Under the pieces are notes generated by a model. It had not been told where the DNA came from. It searched no databases and saw only the letters and a program-made list of their open reading frames with translations. From Pelobacter sp. UBA6812 (GTDB lineage Bacteria; Desulfobacterota; Desulfuromonadia; Desulfuromonadales; Syntrophotaleaceae), in the NCBI GenBank assembly GCA_002452265.1, contig DKEW01000033.1:208-18514 (forward strand): a DNA stretch of 18,307 nt. The letters are read 5' to 3'. Positions 12,437-18,307 of the stretch are shown here, piece after piece. The translations under genes were made by a program, and so were the position numbers. Position 1 is the first letter of the stretch. Every line of letters starts with the position of its first letter.

Positions 12437-13291
12437 TCAGGAACGCCCTGTCTGAACCACTTCTACCGGTGCCAGACTGAGAATTTCGCAGGGCATGTCG
12501 ATCTTGGCCGCACGAAAGCCTTCGTACAGTTTTTCGCGTAACTCGTAGCGCATGGGTATGTGCTGCTTTTCGTTTTGGATCCAGACACGGAAACGGACCG
12601 TGACATTGAAGTTACCTAGGGCCTCGATGACCATTTCGGGAGCCGGTTGCTGGAGAAACCGTTCATCCCCCGTGATCGTTTCCTGAAAAATTTGGCGAAG
12701 TCGGGCGAAGTTTTCTCCGACCCCGACGCTGAGGTCGACGTCGATTCGCAAAAAAGGAAAATTGGTGTAGGAAGCAACCGCGCTGTTGATCACCTTGGTG
12801 TTAGGGACCGCCAGCATCCGGCCGTCAGGGGTGACGATCCTGGTGGTTCGCAGGGTAATGTCATCTACTCTGCCGTAATAGTCTTCCAGTTCGATGAGAT
12901 CGCCGAGTACAAAGGGCCGGTCCCAGAAAATGAATAGGCCGGAAATGATGTTCGACAAGGCATCCCTTGCCGCAAACCCAATGGTTAGTCCGGCGACTCC
13001 CAGGCTGGTAAGAATGGAAGTAATGTTGAAACCGAGTTCCTTGAAGGCGCTCAGCAGACCGATGGACAGAATAATTGTTTTGGAAACGGAGCGGATGAAA
13101 CTGGCCAGGGTAGGATCCAGCTTCACCCGGCGAAATAGCGGTTTTAAGGATCGTTCCAGAATCAGCCAGAGGGCCAAAAAGACCATGAAGATGATGAATG
13201 CCGAAAGTAACTGGGGTAACTTCTCTCCCAGGAAGCGGGCGATGGCCTGGGGGTCGAATTGTTCCTTGAGGCCTTGCCAGATTTCATTCAT
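12437..13291 (-). CDS. MscS-family small-conductance mechanosensitive channel
   Basis: A protein of 284 residues. The frame is open upstream to 13525, but ATG 13291 has AGAGGAGAAAG just before it and begins the usual short N-terminus. Transmembrane helices lie at about residues 26-46, 68-85 and 88-110. The third is the pore helix with the classic SLGVAGLTIGFAARDALSN pattern and the following IISGLFIFWDRPF. The cytoplasmic beta domain (VLGDLIELEDYYGRVDDI, then TPDGRMLAVPNTKV) and the alpha/beta C-domain follow. Three helices and this length match E. coli MscS, which opens under membrane tension to release solutes on osmotic downshock. Its leader carries an 8-bp inverted repeat at 13316-13341. 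It is flanked by gene-poor DNA on both sides. Confidence 0.93.
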   Translation of the reverse strand: MNEIWQGLKEQFDPQAIARFLGEKLPQLLSAFIIFMVFLALWLILERSLKPLFRRVKLDPTLASFIRSVSKTIILSIGLLSAFKELGFNITSILTSLGVAGLTIGFAARDALSNIISGLFIFWDRPFVLGDLIELEDYYGRVDDITLRTTRIVTPDGRMLAVPNTKVINSAVASYTNFPFLRIDVDLSVGVGENFARLRQIFQETITGDERFLQQPAPEMVIEALGNFNVTVRFRVWIQNEKQHIPMRYELREKLYEGFRAAKIDMPCEILSLAPVEVVQTGRS

Positions 13292-14548
13292 TTTGCTTTC
13301 TCCTCTTAAATTGTGATTCTGACTTCCCAATTTGTCAGAATAAGATAATTCTACTGGGAAATCGGATTTTGGCAGGGTTCCTGAAAACTTCTGGGGCAGC
13401 GTTCCGGGGGTATGGAATAAAGCCTGATCTTCCAGAAGCGTATTTTGCTGGTAGGTTGGAAAGACAAAGGAGGGCGACGAAGCCTTGGGGCGTTGAGTTT
13501 TGGACGGGAAATATGCGCGAAACACTGTGGACCGACGTCATTAGATAGCTGCCGAGCTAGCGCCCCTGCTCCTGCTGATCATAGGCCGGCTAACGATCCG
13601 GCGATCATGGGTATTTGGTGTCTGGCGAACGGTAGTCTGGAAGTAAAATCAAAAATGCGAACTTTCAAATTTATTTTTGAATCGACCTCAACCCTGAGAT
13701 AGATTTCACTTGTGGGGTCTTAAACCGCCAAATCTGCGTGAGAAGAGTACATCTCAGTAATCCGTCTGATCTTAAAGTATTCGAAAAGTGAATTCATATA
13801 TGACAAGTTTTTTGAAGCTCATCGGTGGTGAAGCGGCCATTACCAGCCTCGGGCTATTCTGGATGGCCTACTGAGCCTTTGGGCTGGGATATCTGATCAG
13901 TGCTATGATTCGTTTTTGTAACCCGGGAGAGGATGAAGCAAAACATGGGAAAAGCTGGCCCCCAAAGCATGGCCTTGGGCACCTTTTTCGGTTTCCTCCC
14001 TAGTTTCTGCAGCTTCGCGGCCCTTGCTACCACTCGTTCGCTTTTCACCAAAGGGCGGGGCTGATTGTCCGGGCTCTTCCTATCGTTAGAGAAGGTTATT
14101 ATATACAGATGTCCGTTCAAGAACTCGTCCCCAAATCGGCCGGTCAGTCTGCACTAAGATTTCTATATCCGAAAAAAGTAAGCCTCCCATATTTCGACAA
14201 ACCGTGTAATCCTCTTAGTTGTGCTGCTGACCGCAAATTTGATGGCAAAGACATGAACCCAGACCTATCTCATCAACCAGGTCAACCCTGCTCATCGGGC
14301 TATATGGCGTTTTTTCCGGCACCTTCAAGCCTGATATTGACGTTATTATGCACCTGTAGTCAGGTAGCAACCCCAAATCCTTAGATCCCGGCAAAAGAAT
14401 TTGTCGTCCTTCTCTCTTGTGAAGTTCGTCAATTCCGATAATTTTTTTAAACCGACTGAATGAAATCCTGTTGCCAGTGGGATAAACTGCAATAGGCAAA
14501 CAAATAACAGTTTCCTGAAGCGGACGCATGTGAACTGGGGAATCGGCT
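13292..14548. other. Gene-poor region upstream of mscS-like and gdhA genes
   Basis: About 1.25 kb between divergent genes. It must hold the promoters of both the channel and the dehydrogenase, but no strong -35/-10 pair stands out. Features seen are an inverted repeat at 13316-13341, a bulged hairpin at 13576-13607 and an interrupted hydrophobic frame at 13800-13928. Open frames on both strands lack ribosome binding sites or recognisable domains. Confidence 0.5.
13316..13341. promoter_or_regulatory. Inverted repeat in the mscS-like leader
   Basis: ATTCTGAC (13316-13323) and GTCAGAAT (13334-13341) form a perfect 8-bp inverted repeat with a 10-nt gap, 25 bp upstream of the channel start codon. 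It could be an operator or an mRNA hairpin. Confidence 0.4.
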
Positions 14549-15805
14549 ATGAGCTACAAAGAAACGCCAAGAAAAAGCTGTGAACATTTTCTCGACCGTG
14601 CCTTTGACCTGTTGTCCGTTTCTTCTGAAATGCGCCAACTGTTGCGCAGTCCCTATCGTGAGGTGCGTTTCGAACTGCCTCTGCAGCGCAAAGATGGCTC
14701 AATCAAGCTGTTTTACGGTTACAGAGTCCAACACAACCAGAGCAGGGGACCTTTTAAGGGAGGACTGCGTTACCATCCAGACGTGGATTTGGAACATTTC
14801 GTTGCTCTGGCCGAAATCATGACCTGGAAAACAAGCCTGCTGGATTTACCATTTGGCGGTGCAAAAGGCGGTATAAACTGCAACGCGGCAGAACTCTCGG
14901 TTGAAGAACTTGAAACATTGACCAAACGGTATGTCCAACGGCTGGCGATGCTCCTTGGACCGGACCGTGACATTCCGGCTCCGGATCTGGGAACCGGCCC
15001 TAGGGAGATGGCCTGGATAGTGGACGCTTATGCTCACCAGGCCGGTTTCAATCCCGGGGTGGTAACCGGCAAGCCTGTTGAACTGGGTGGGTCGCCGGGA
15101 AGATTGGAAGCGACTGGTTACGGTCTAGCACAGATAGCAGCCATGGTATCAGCCGCTCAAGGAATCGATATAGATGGTGCAACGGTAGCGATCCAGGGCG
15201 TAGGAAACGTTGGTGCTCACGCCGCAAGAACCTTCTCCAAACTGGGAGCCAAAGTGGTTGCTTTGTCGGATTCGCGGTGTGGTATTCACAATTCCGCAGG
15301 TATTGATGTCGAAGAAACCCTGGATCAAATTGCCGAGGTCAAGAAACGGAACAAGTCGCTTCGGGATTTGGCCGGCAACTTTGACAAGATCACCAATGAT
15401 GAGCTACTGGAACTCAACGTAGACTTACTTGTGCCGGCGGCGGTCGGCGGCGTAATCCACGAGCACAACGCGCACAAAATCAAAGCAGGAATGATTATCG
15501 AAGGGGCCAACATGCCTGTCACATGCAGTGCCGACGGTATGCTGAGGAAGCAGGGGATCGTCGTTATCCCCGACATATTGGCCAACGCCGGCGGGGTAAC
15601 CGCGTCCTACCTGGAATGGGTCCAGAATCGTCAGCGCTACCGGTGGAGTAAAAAAAACGTTTTCGAAAATCTGAAAAATCGTTTGCAGCAAGCGTGGGAA
15701 ACGGTAGTGGCGCGATGTGCCGCAGACAATCTCAACTACCGGGAAGCCGCCTACGTAATTGCCGTTGAAAGAATCATCAAGGCGATTGAGCTGCGTGGTT
15801 TTTAA
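14549..15805 (+). CDS. gdhA: Glutamate dehydrogenase (Glu/Leu/Phe/Val dehydrogenase family)
   Basis: A protein of 418 residues, start ATG 14549 after CTGGGGA. It has the full family layout. The N-terminal substrate domain contains Lys70 in GPFKGGLRYHP, Lys94 in TWKTSL, catalytic Lys106 in PFGGAKGG and Asp146 in PAPDLGTG. The C-terminal Rossmann domain has GVGNVG at 217-222. An acidic residue (Asp241) ends the second Rossmann strand, which favours NAD over NADP, though this is only a hint. The length of about 420 matches hexameric NAD-type glutamate dehydrogenases. The enzyme interconverts glutamate with 2-oxoglutarate and ammonia in the cytoplasm. A 30-bp gap leads to a small membrane peptide gene. 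Leucine or phenylalanine dehydrogenase is less likely, since those are usually shorter. Confidence 0.92.
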   Translation: MSYKETPRKSCEHFLDRAFDLLSVSSEMRQLLRSPYREVRFELPLQRKDGSIKLFYGYRVQHNQSRGPFKGGLRYHPDVDLEHFVALAEIMTWKTSLLDLPFGGAKGGINCNAAELSVEELETLTKRYVQRLAMLLGPDRDIPAPDLGTGPREMAWIVDAYAHQAGFNPGVVTGKPVELGGSPGRLEATGYGLAQIAAMVSAAQGIDIDGATVAIQGVGNVGAHAARTFSKLGAKVVALSDSRCGIHNSAGIDVEETLDQIAEVKKRNKSLRDLAGNFDKITNDELLELNVDLLVPAAVGGVIHEHNAHKIKAGMIIEGANMPVTCSADGMLRKQGIVVIPDILANAGGVTASYLEWVQNRQRYRWSKKNVFENLKNRLQQAWETVVARCAADNLNYREAAYVIAVERIIKAIELRGF

Positions 15806-15835
15806 ATCGGCGGGAACTCTTAAAAGGAGGAGATT

Positions 15836-16012
15836 ATGGGAACCCTTATCGGCATAATCATTTTCTTGGCCGACATCTGGGCCATCGTTCAGACCGTAAA
15901 AAGCTCTGAATCGACAGGAAAAAAGTTTTTGTGGATCGTTTTAATCCTGTTTCTTCCGGTGTTCGGCTTACTGGTCTGGTACTTTCTTGGTCCCAAGCCA
16001 GTCAAGGTTTAA
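15836..16012 (+). CDS. PLDc_N-type small membrane protein
   Basis: A 58-residue protein starting at ATG 15836, directly after AAAAGGAGGAGA. It has two hydrophobic helices: residues about 3-19, and 31-51 with WIVLILFLPVFGLLVWYFLG. The polar TVKSSESTGKK lies between, and a short basic tail follows. The W-I-V-L-x-L-F-x-P-x-x-G-x-L-x-W-Y-x-x-G wording is the hallmark of the phospholipase D nuclease N-terminal domain (PLDc_N), otherwise found at the start of cardiolipin synthases and as stand-alone peptides. Here it has no catalytic HKD domain, so it is a membrane peptide only. It lies 30 bp after gdhA, so co-transcription is likely. Confidence 0.88.
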   Translation: MGTLIGIIIFLADIWAIVQTVKSSESTGKKFLWIVLILFLPVFGLLVWYFLGPKPVKV

Positions 16013-16060
16013 TTCATTCTGGTTTCGCAAGCCATTATTTTGCTAGCAACCAGCGTTTTC

Positions 16061-16088
16061 TTGACAGTTTCCCCATCTCGCCTAGCAT
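16061..16088 (+). promoter_or_regulatory. Sigma-70-like promoter for the ferritin-like gene
   Basis: A perfect TTGACA at 16061-16066 and TAGCAT at 16083-16088 (four of six), with a 16-bp spacer. It lies about 48 bp before the ferritin-like start. A palindromic ACCTAGGT at about 16093-16100 lies just downstream, near the expected transcription start. Confidence 0.5.
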
Positions 16089-16135
16089 TAAACCTAGGTG
16101 CCTGACCAAACACTGCCAACAGGCGAGGAGGTCAA

Positions 16136-16651
16136 ATGAATGTCTTGGATTACGCCATGAAAATGGAAATGGACGGCAAGGCCTATTACGAAAAGCTGGC
16201 TGATAGCTGCCTGGAGCCGGGGTTGAAAAATATCTTTTCGCGCTTGGCCGGGGACGAACAGAAGCACTACGAAATATTACGGATGCTTAAAGCCGGCGCC
16301 GACGCTGCAGCCATGGCCGATACCGATGTCATTGATGAGGCCAAGAATGTTTTCACTGATCTTCCCGGGAAAAGCGGAACATTGAAGAACATCAAAAAAG
16401 ACCTGGAGGCATACCAGCACGCCATGGAGATAGAGGCGGAGAGTTTCAGGTTTTACGAAGATGCTGCCGACAAGGAAACGGATTATTCAGTCAAAAAGCT
16501 ATTTTTGAAAATCGCCCAGGAGGAACACAAACATTTCACGGTAATGGAAAACGTTTATCATTTTGTCAATGCTCCAAACCAATATCTGGCTTGGGCGGAG
16601 TTCAGCAACCTTGAACAGTTCAGACAATTCGGGAGGGATGTCGACATCTAA
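16136..16651 (+). CDS. Ferritin-like / rubrerythrin-type di-iron protein
   Basis: A protein of 171 residues with AGGAGG before ATG 16136. It is a four-helix-bundle sequence with the two-half pattern of rubrerythrins. The first half has Glu11 and Glu41-x2-His44 in GDEQKHYE. The second has glutamates at 98-102 in MEIEAESFRFYE and Glu130-x2-His133 in QEEHKHF. These would bind a di-iron centre that reduces peroxide or stores iron. The C-terminal rubredoxin domain of classic rubrerythrin is absent. The end, with NAPNQYLAWAEFSNLEQF, resembles a family common in anaerobes annotated simply as ferritin family protein. It has its own likely promoter, and a ferredoxin gene follows by 82 bp, a plausible electron donor. 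Confidence 0.88.
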   Translation: MNVLDYAMKMEMDGKAYYEKLADSCLEPGLKNIFSRLAGDEQKHYEILRMLKAGADAAAMADTDVIDEAKNVFTDLPGKSGTLKNIKKDLEAYQHAMEIEAESFRFYEDAADKETDYSVKKLFLKIAQEEHKHFTVMENVYHFVNAPNQYLAWAEFSNLEQFRQFGRDVDI

Positions 16652-16733
16652 AATTGACCACATTACCCGGTCGGAAAAATCCGGACAGCCCGGCATAAGG
16701 CAGCAACAACCCCAAACCTAAAGGAGGTACCTG

Positions 16734-16919
16734 ATGGGAACCCACTACATCACTGACGATTGTGTAGCTTGCGGAGCATGTGAACCAGTCTGTCCTGTGA
16801 GTGCTATCAGCGCCGATGAGCCCATTTACATCATCGATCAGGGGACCTGCACCGATTGCGGGGAATGTGACGAAGTCTGCCCGGTCGATGCCATTAAATG
16901 GGAAAAGACAGCCGGATAG
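16734..16919 (+). CDS. 2[4Fe-4S] ferredoxin
   Basis: A protein of 61 residues, ATG 16734 behind AAAGGAGG. Two cluster motifs are complete: Cys10-x2-Cys13-x2-Cys16-x3-Cys20-Pro, and Cys39-x2-Cys42-x2-Cys45-x3-Cys49-Pro. It is acidic overall and lacks the insertions of Chromatium-type ferredoxins, so it is a clostridial-type low-potential electron carrier of the cytoplasm. Placed after the ferritin-like gene, it may supply electrons to the di-iron centre; that is inference. Confidence 0.95.
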   Translation: MGTHYITDDCVACGACEPVCPVSAISADEPIYIIDQGTCTDCGECDEVCPVDAIKWEKTAG

Positions 16920-17023
16920 GCAAAAGGGCCGAAGAGGCCCGCCCCCTATCGGGAAAACTTAAAAGTGGCAGAAATAAAAATCCGACGAAGATTATGTCAT
17001 GACGAACTTCTAGGAGATCCCCC

Positions 17024-17051
17024 AAAAAGGTCTCTGGAAAGAGGCCTTTTT
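17024..17051. terminator. Intrinsic terminator after the ferredoxin gene
   Basis: AAAAAGGTCTC (17024-17034) pairs with GAGGCCTTTTT (17041-17051), with one T-G wobble and a 6-nt loop. Five Ts close the plus-strand side, and the A-run allows minus-strand use too. Confidence 0.82.
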
Positions 17052-17251
17052 ATACCGGACAGTCATCTTCTGAATTATCAGGGCTTTGAACGCTTTTGAA
17101 TCAATATGCCTCCTCACTGCCCCCCGGTTCGTCTTGCTGTTGTGAGTTCAGTTAGAGGCGACAACTATGCTGACACAGGGGGCTCACAACTCCTGCATTC
17201 CGAGACGCCTTGCCCCCGGGTGATCACTACCTGAAATTTTGCCGGAAAAAG

Positions 17252-17285
17252 AAAAAGGCCCCTACACCGCATAGTGTAAAGGCCT
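17252..17285 (-). terminator. Terminator hairpin downstream of msrAB
   Basis: On the minus strand, AGGCC-tt-TACAC pairs with GTGTA-gg-GGCCT around a 6-nt loop (hairpin 17256-17285). It is followed by a T-run (plus-strand A-run 17252-17256, continuing after one base). It would end msrAB transcription. Confidence 0.72.
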
Positions 17286-17296
17286 AGTCGAAAAAT

Positions 17297-17336
17297 CAAC
17301 ATGTTAAGTGACCCCCTCCGTATGACGGAAGGGGTC
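17297..17336 (-). repeat. Hairpin plus conserved 15-mer, copy 2 of a two-copy element
   Basis: On the minus strand, the hairpin 17336-17310 (11 paired positions with one mismatch, loop TCATA) begins with CCCCTTCCGT and is followed by TCACTTAACATGTTG (17311-17297). This matches the plus-strand copy at 9840-9878. It starts 9 bp beyond the msrAB stop codon and precedes the terminator at 17252-17285. Confidence 0.75.
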
Positions 17337-17344
17337 GGATTCGG

Positions 17345-18307
17345 TTATTTAAAACTTGCGAGGAATTCTCCGTAGCCTTCCTTCTCCAGTTGATCAACGG
17401 GGATGAAGCGCAGGGCGGCCGAGTTCATGCAATAGCGCAAGCCAGTCGGCGGCGGGCCGTCGCTAAACACGTGGCCCAGGTGCGAATCACCGTGGCGGCT
17501 GCGGATTTCGGTGCGCACCGAAAAGAATTTGCGGTCTTCGCGCTCGACGATATTGTCCTTTACCAGCGGTCGGGTGAAGCTTGGCCAGCCGGTGCCTGAT
17601 TTGTACTTGTCCAGTGAACTGAACAGTGGTTCGCCCGAGACGATGTCGACATAGATACCGGCCTGTTTGTTGTCCCAGTATGCGTTTTTAAAGGGGGGTT
17701 CGGTACCTTCCTTCTGAGTGACCTTGTACTGCAGAGGGGTCAGGGTTTTGCGCAGCGTGGCATCATCCGGTTTATGATAGGGAGTGGTTTTGGTCGTGAG
17801 AGCCGCCTTTTTTATTTCCTTGCTCCAGGTCTTTTCCAGAAACTGGTCGCGCCCCGAATTCCAGCGGTAGTATTTGTAGCGGAGCGGATTTTTCTTGTAG
17901 TAGTCCTGGTGGTAATCTTCGGCGACGTAGAAGGCTTTGAAGGGCAAAATCTCCGTCACGATCGGTTTGTCGAAACGCCCCGATTGTTGCAGTGCCTGTT
18001 TGGATTTCTCTGCCAGATCGTGCTGCTCTTGATCATGGTAGAAGATGGCAGAACGGTACTGGGAGCCGCGGTCGACGAACTGGCCACCGGCATCCGTCGG
18101 GTCGATATGCCGCCAAAGCACATCCAGCAATTGTTCATAGCTGACCGTTGCAGGGTCGTAGGTAACCTGCACCGCTTCAACATGGCCGGTGCCGCCGGCG
18201 GATACCTGTTTGTAGGTCGGATTCGCTACGTTGCCGCCGGTAAAGCCCGATATAACCTTGATGACGCCGGGTACTTTCTCAAAATCGGATTCTACGCACC
18301 AGAAACA
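17345..18307 (-). CDS. msrAB: MsrA-MsrB fusion, peptide methionine sulfoxide reductase (5' partial)
   Basis: The frame is open to the window edge, giving 320 residues of a protein whose start lies outside. The very first complete codon (18305-18307) is the catalytic cysteine of MsrA in CFWCVE. MsrA continues with SGFTGG, NPTYKQVSAGGTGHVEAVQV and EDYHQDYY. MsrB follows after a lysine-rich linker: PLFSS, SGTGWPSFTRP, RSRHGDSHLGHVF and the catalytic cysteine in RYCMNSAALRF. The positions where many MsrB proteins have two zinc-binding CxxC pairs read DIVSGEPLF and RSRHGDSH, so this is the zinc-less type usual in fusions. Together the domains reduce both S- and R-forms of methionine sulfoxide, repairing oxidised proteins. 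Whether it is exported cannot be seen. Confidence 0.95.
   Translation of the reverse strand, partial: CFWCVESDFEKVPGVIKVISGFTGGNVANPTYKQVSAGGTGHVEAVQVTYDPATVSYEQLLDVLWRHIDPTDAGGQFVDRGSQYRSAIFYHDQEQHDLAEKSKQALQQSGRFDKPIVTEILPFKAFYVAEDYHQDYYKKNPLRYKYYRWNSGRDQFLEKTWSKEIKKAALTTKTTPYHKPDDATLRKTLTPLQYKVTQKEGTEPPFKNAYWDNKQAGIYVDIVSGEPLFSSLDKYKSGTGWPSFTRPLVKDNIVEREDRKFFSVRTEIRSRHGDSHLGHVFSDGPPPTGLRYCMNSAALRFIPVDQLEKEGYGEFLASFK

Larger units (their letters stand above)
16920..17344. other. Intergenic region between ferredoxin and msrAB, terminator-rich
   Basis: Converging genes meet here. A GGGCC/GGCCC hairpin with a GAAGA loop (16926-16940) lies right after the ferredoxin stop, but without a T-run. 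A terminator follows at 17024-17051. GTTGTGAG (17139-17146) and CTCACAAC (17183-17190) form a widely spaced inverted repeat. A minus-strand composite element occupies 17252-17336. No gene is visible. Confidence 0.7.

Noticed and set aside
12213..12455. 80-residue plus-strand open frame
   Set aside because: No ribosome binding site and no domain; its end runs into the antisense of the MscS gene.
13292..13525. 78-residue N-terminal extension of the MscS channel
   Set aside because: The extension is proline- and serine-rich, unlike a signal or membrane segment, and ATG 13291 has a good ribosome binding site.
13872..13874. TGA read as selenocysteine
   Set aside because: There is no redox motif such as UxxC around the codon, and the flanking sequence is a hydrophobic helix, which is not a known selenoprotein context.
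13854..14120. 88-residue minus-strand open frame
   Set aside because: Basic and low-complexity, with no ribosome binding site and no domain I recognise; it also overlaps the interrupted hydrophobic frame on the other strand.
14109..14384. 91-residue plus-strand open frame before gdhA
   Set aside because: Ribosome binding site spacing is poor, the composition is not protein-like, and no family is recognised.

Overview
The window looks like an ordinary chromosomal stretch of an anaerobic or microaerophilic Gram-negative bacterium. A relative of the Desulfuromonadales (Geobacter/Pelobacter/Desulfuromonas group) is my best guess. This is inferred from the mix of families (iron-sulfur flavoprotein, 8Fe-8S ferredoxin, rubrerythrin-like ferritin, bacterial MYG1, sll1863-like and DUF1328 stress proteins, lipoproteins) and from the style of the dispersed intergenic repeats. 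No rRNA or tRNA is present to confirm it.

Layout. 1-131 is the tail of catalase-peroxidase katG. 502-1053 encodes a small secreted two-cysteine protein of unknown function behind a recognisable promoter and a 17-bp palindrome. 1054-1819 is non-coding, with two intrinsic terminators and a possible small RNA. 1820-6473 is a tight plus-strand run: MYG1-type exonuclease, AAA ATPase with R3H domain (Ycf45/SpoIIIAA-like), M20 dipeptidase-like peptidase, and an LHPP/NagD-type HAD phosphatase. After a 9-nt-periodic inverted repeat come an M24 Xaa-Pro peptidase and a DEDDh exonuclease (6724-8587). A convergent iron-sulfur flavoprotein gene (8782-9522) follows, its stop codon lying inside a heptanucleotide tandem repeat.

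9523-10192 is full of hairpins. 10193-11405 is a minus-strand set of four small stress/envelope genes: a lipoprotein with a duplicated amphipathic segment, a truncated DUF1328 membrane peptide, a BON-domain lipoprotein, and an sll1863-like coiled-coil protein. 11406-12436 and 13292-14548 are gene-poor stretches that look partly decayed. They flank a mechanosensitive channel gene (12437-13291, minus). 14549-16919 is a plus-strand group: glutamate dehydrogenase, a 58-residue PLDc_N-type membrane peptide, a ferritin-like protein and a 2[4Fe-4S] ferredoxin. The right edge cuts a minus-strand MsrA-MsrB fusion exactly at the MsrA catalytic cysteine.

Theme. From 9.5 kb on, the gene content (BON, DUF1328, sll1863-like, MscS, PLDc_N, ferritin, ferredoxin, MsrAB, and katG at the other end) points to osmotic, envelope and oxidative stress. 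That is inference from families. The most unusual content is intergenic: four copies of a 9-nt-periodic repeat; a composite hairpin plus conserved 15-mer plus terminator present twice 7.4 kb apart; and two long near-perfect hairpins. I do not see a convincing new multi-gene defence or metabolic system.
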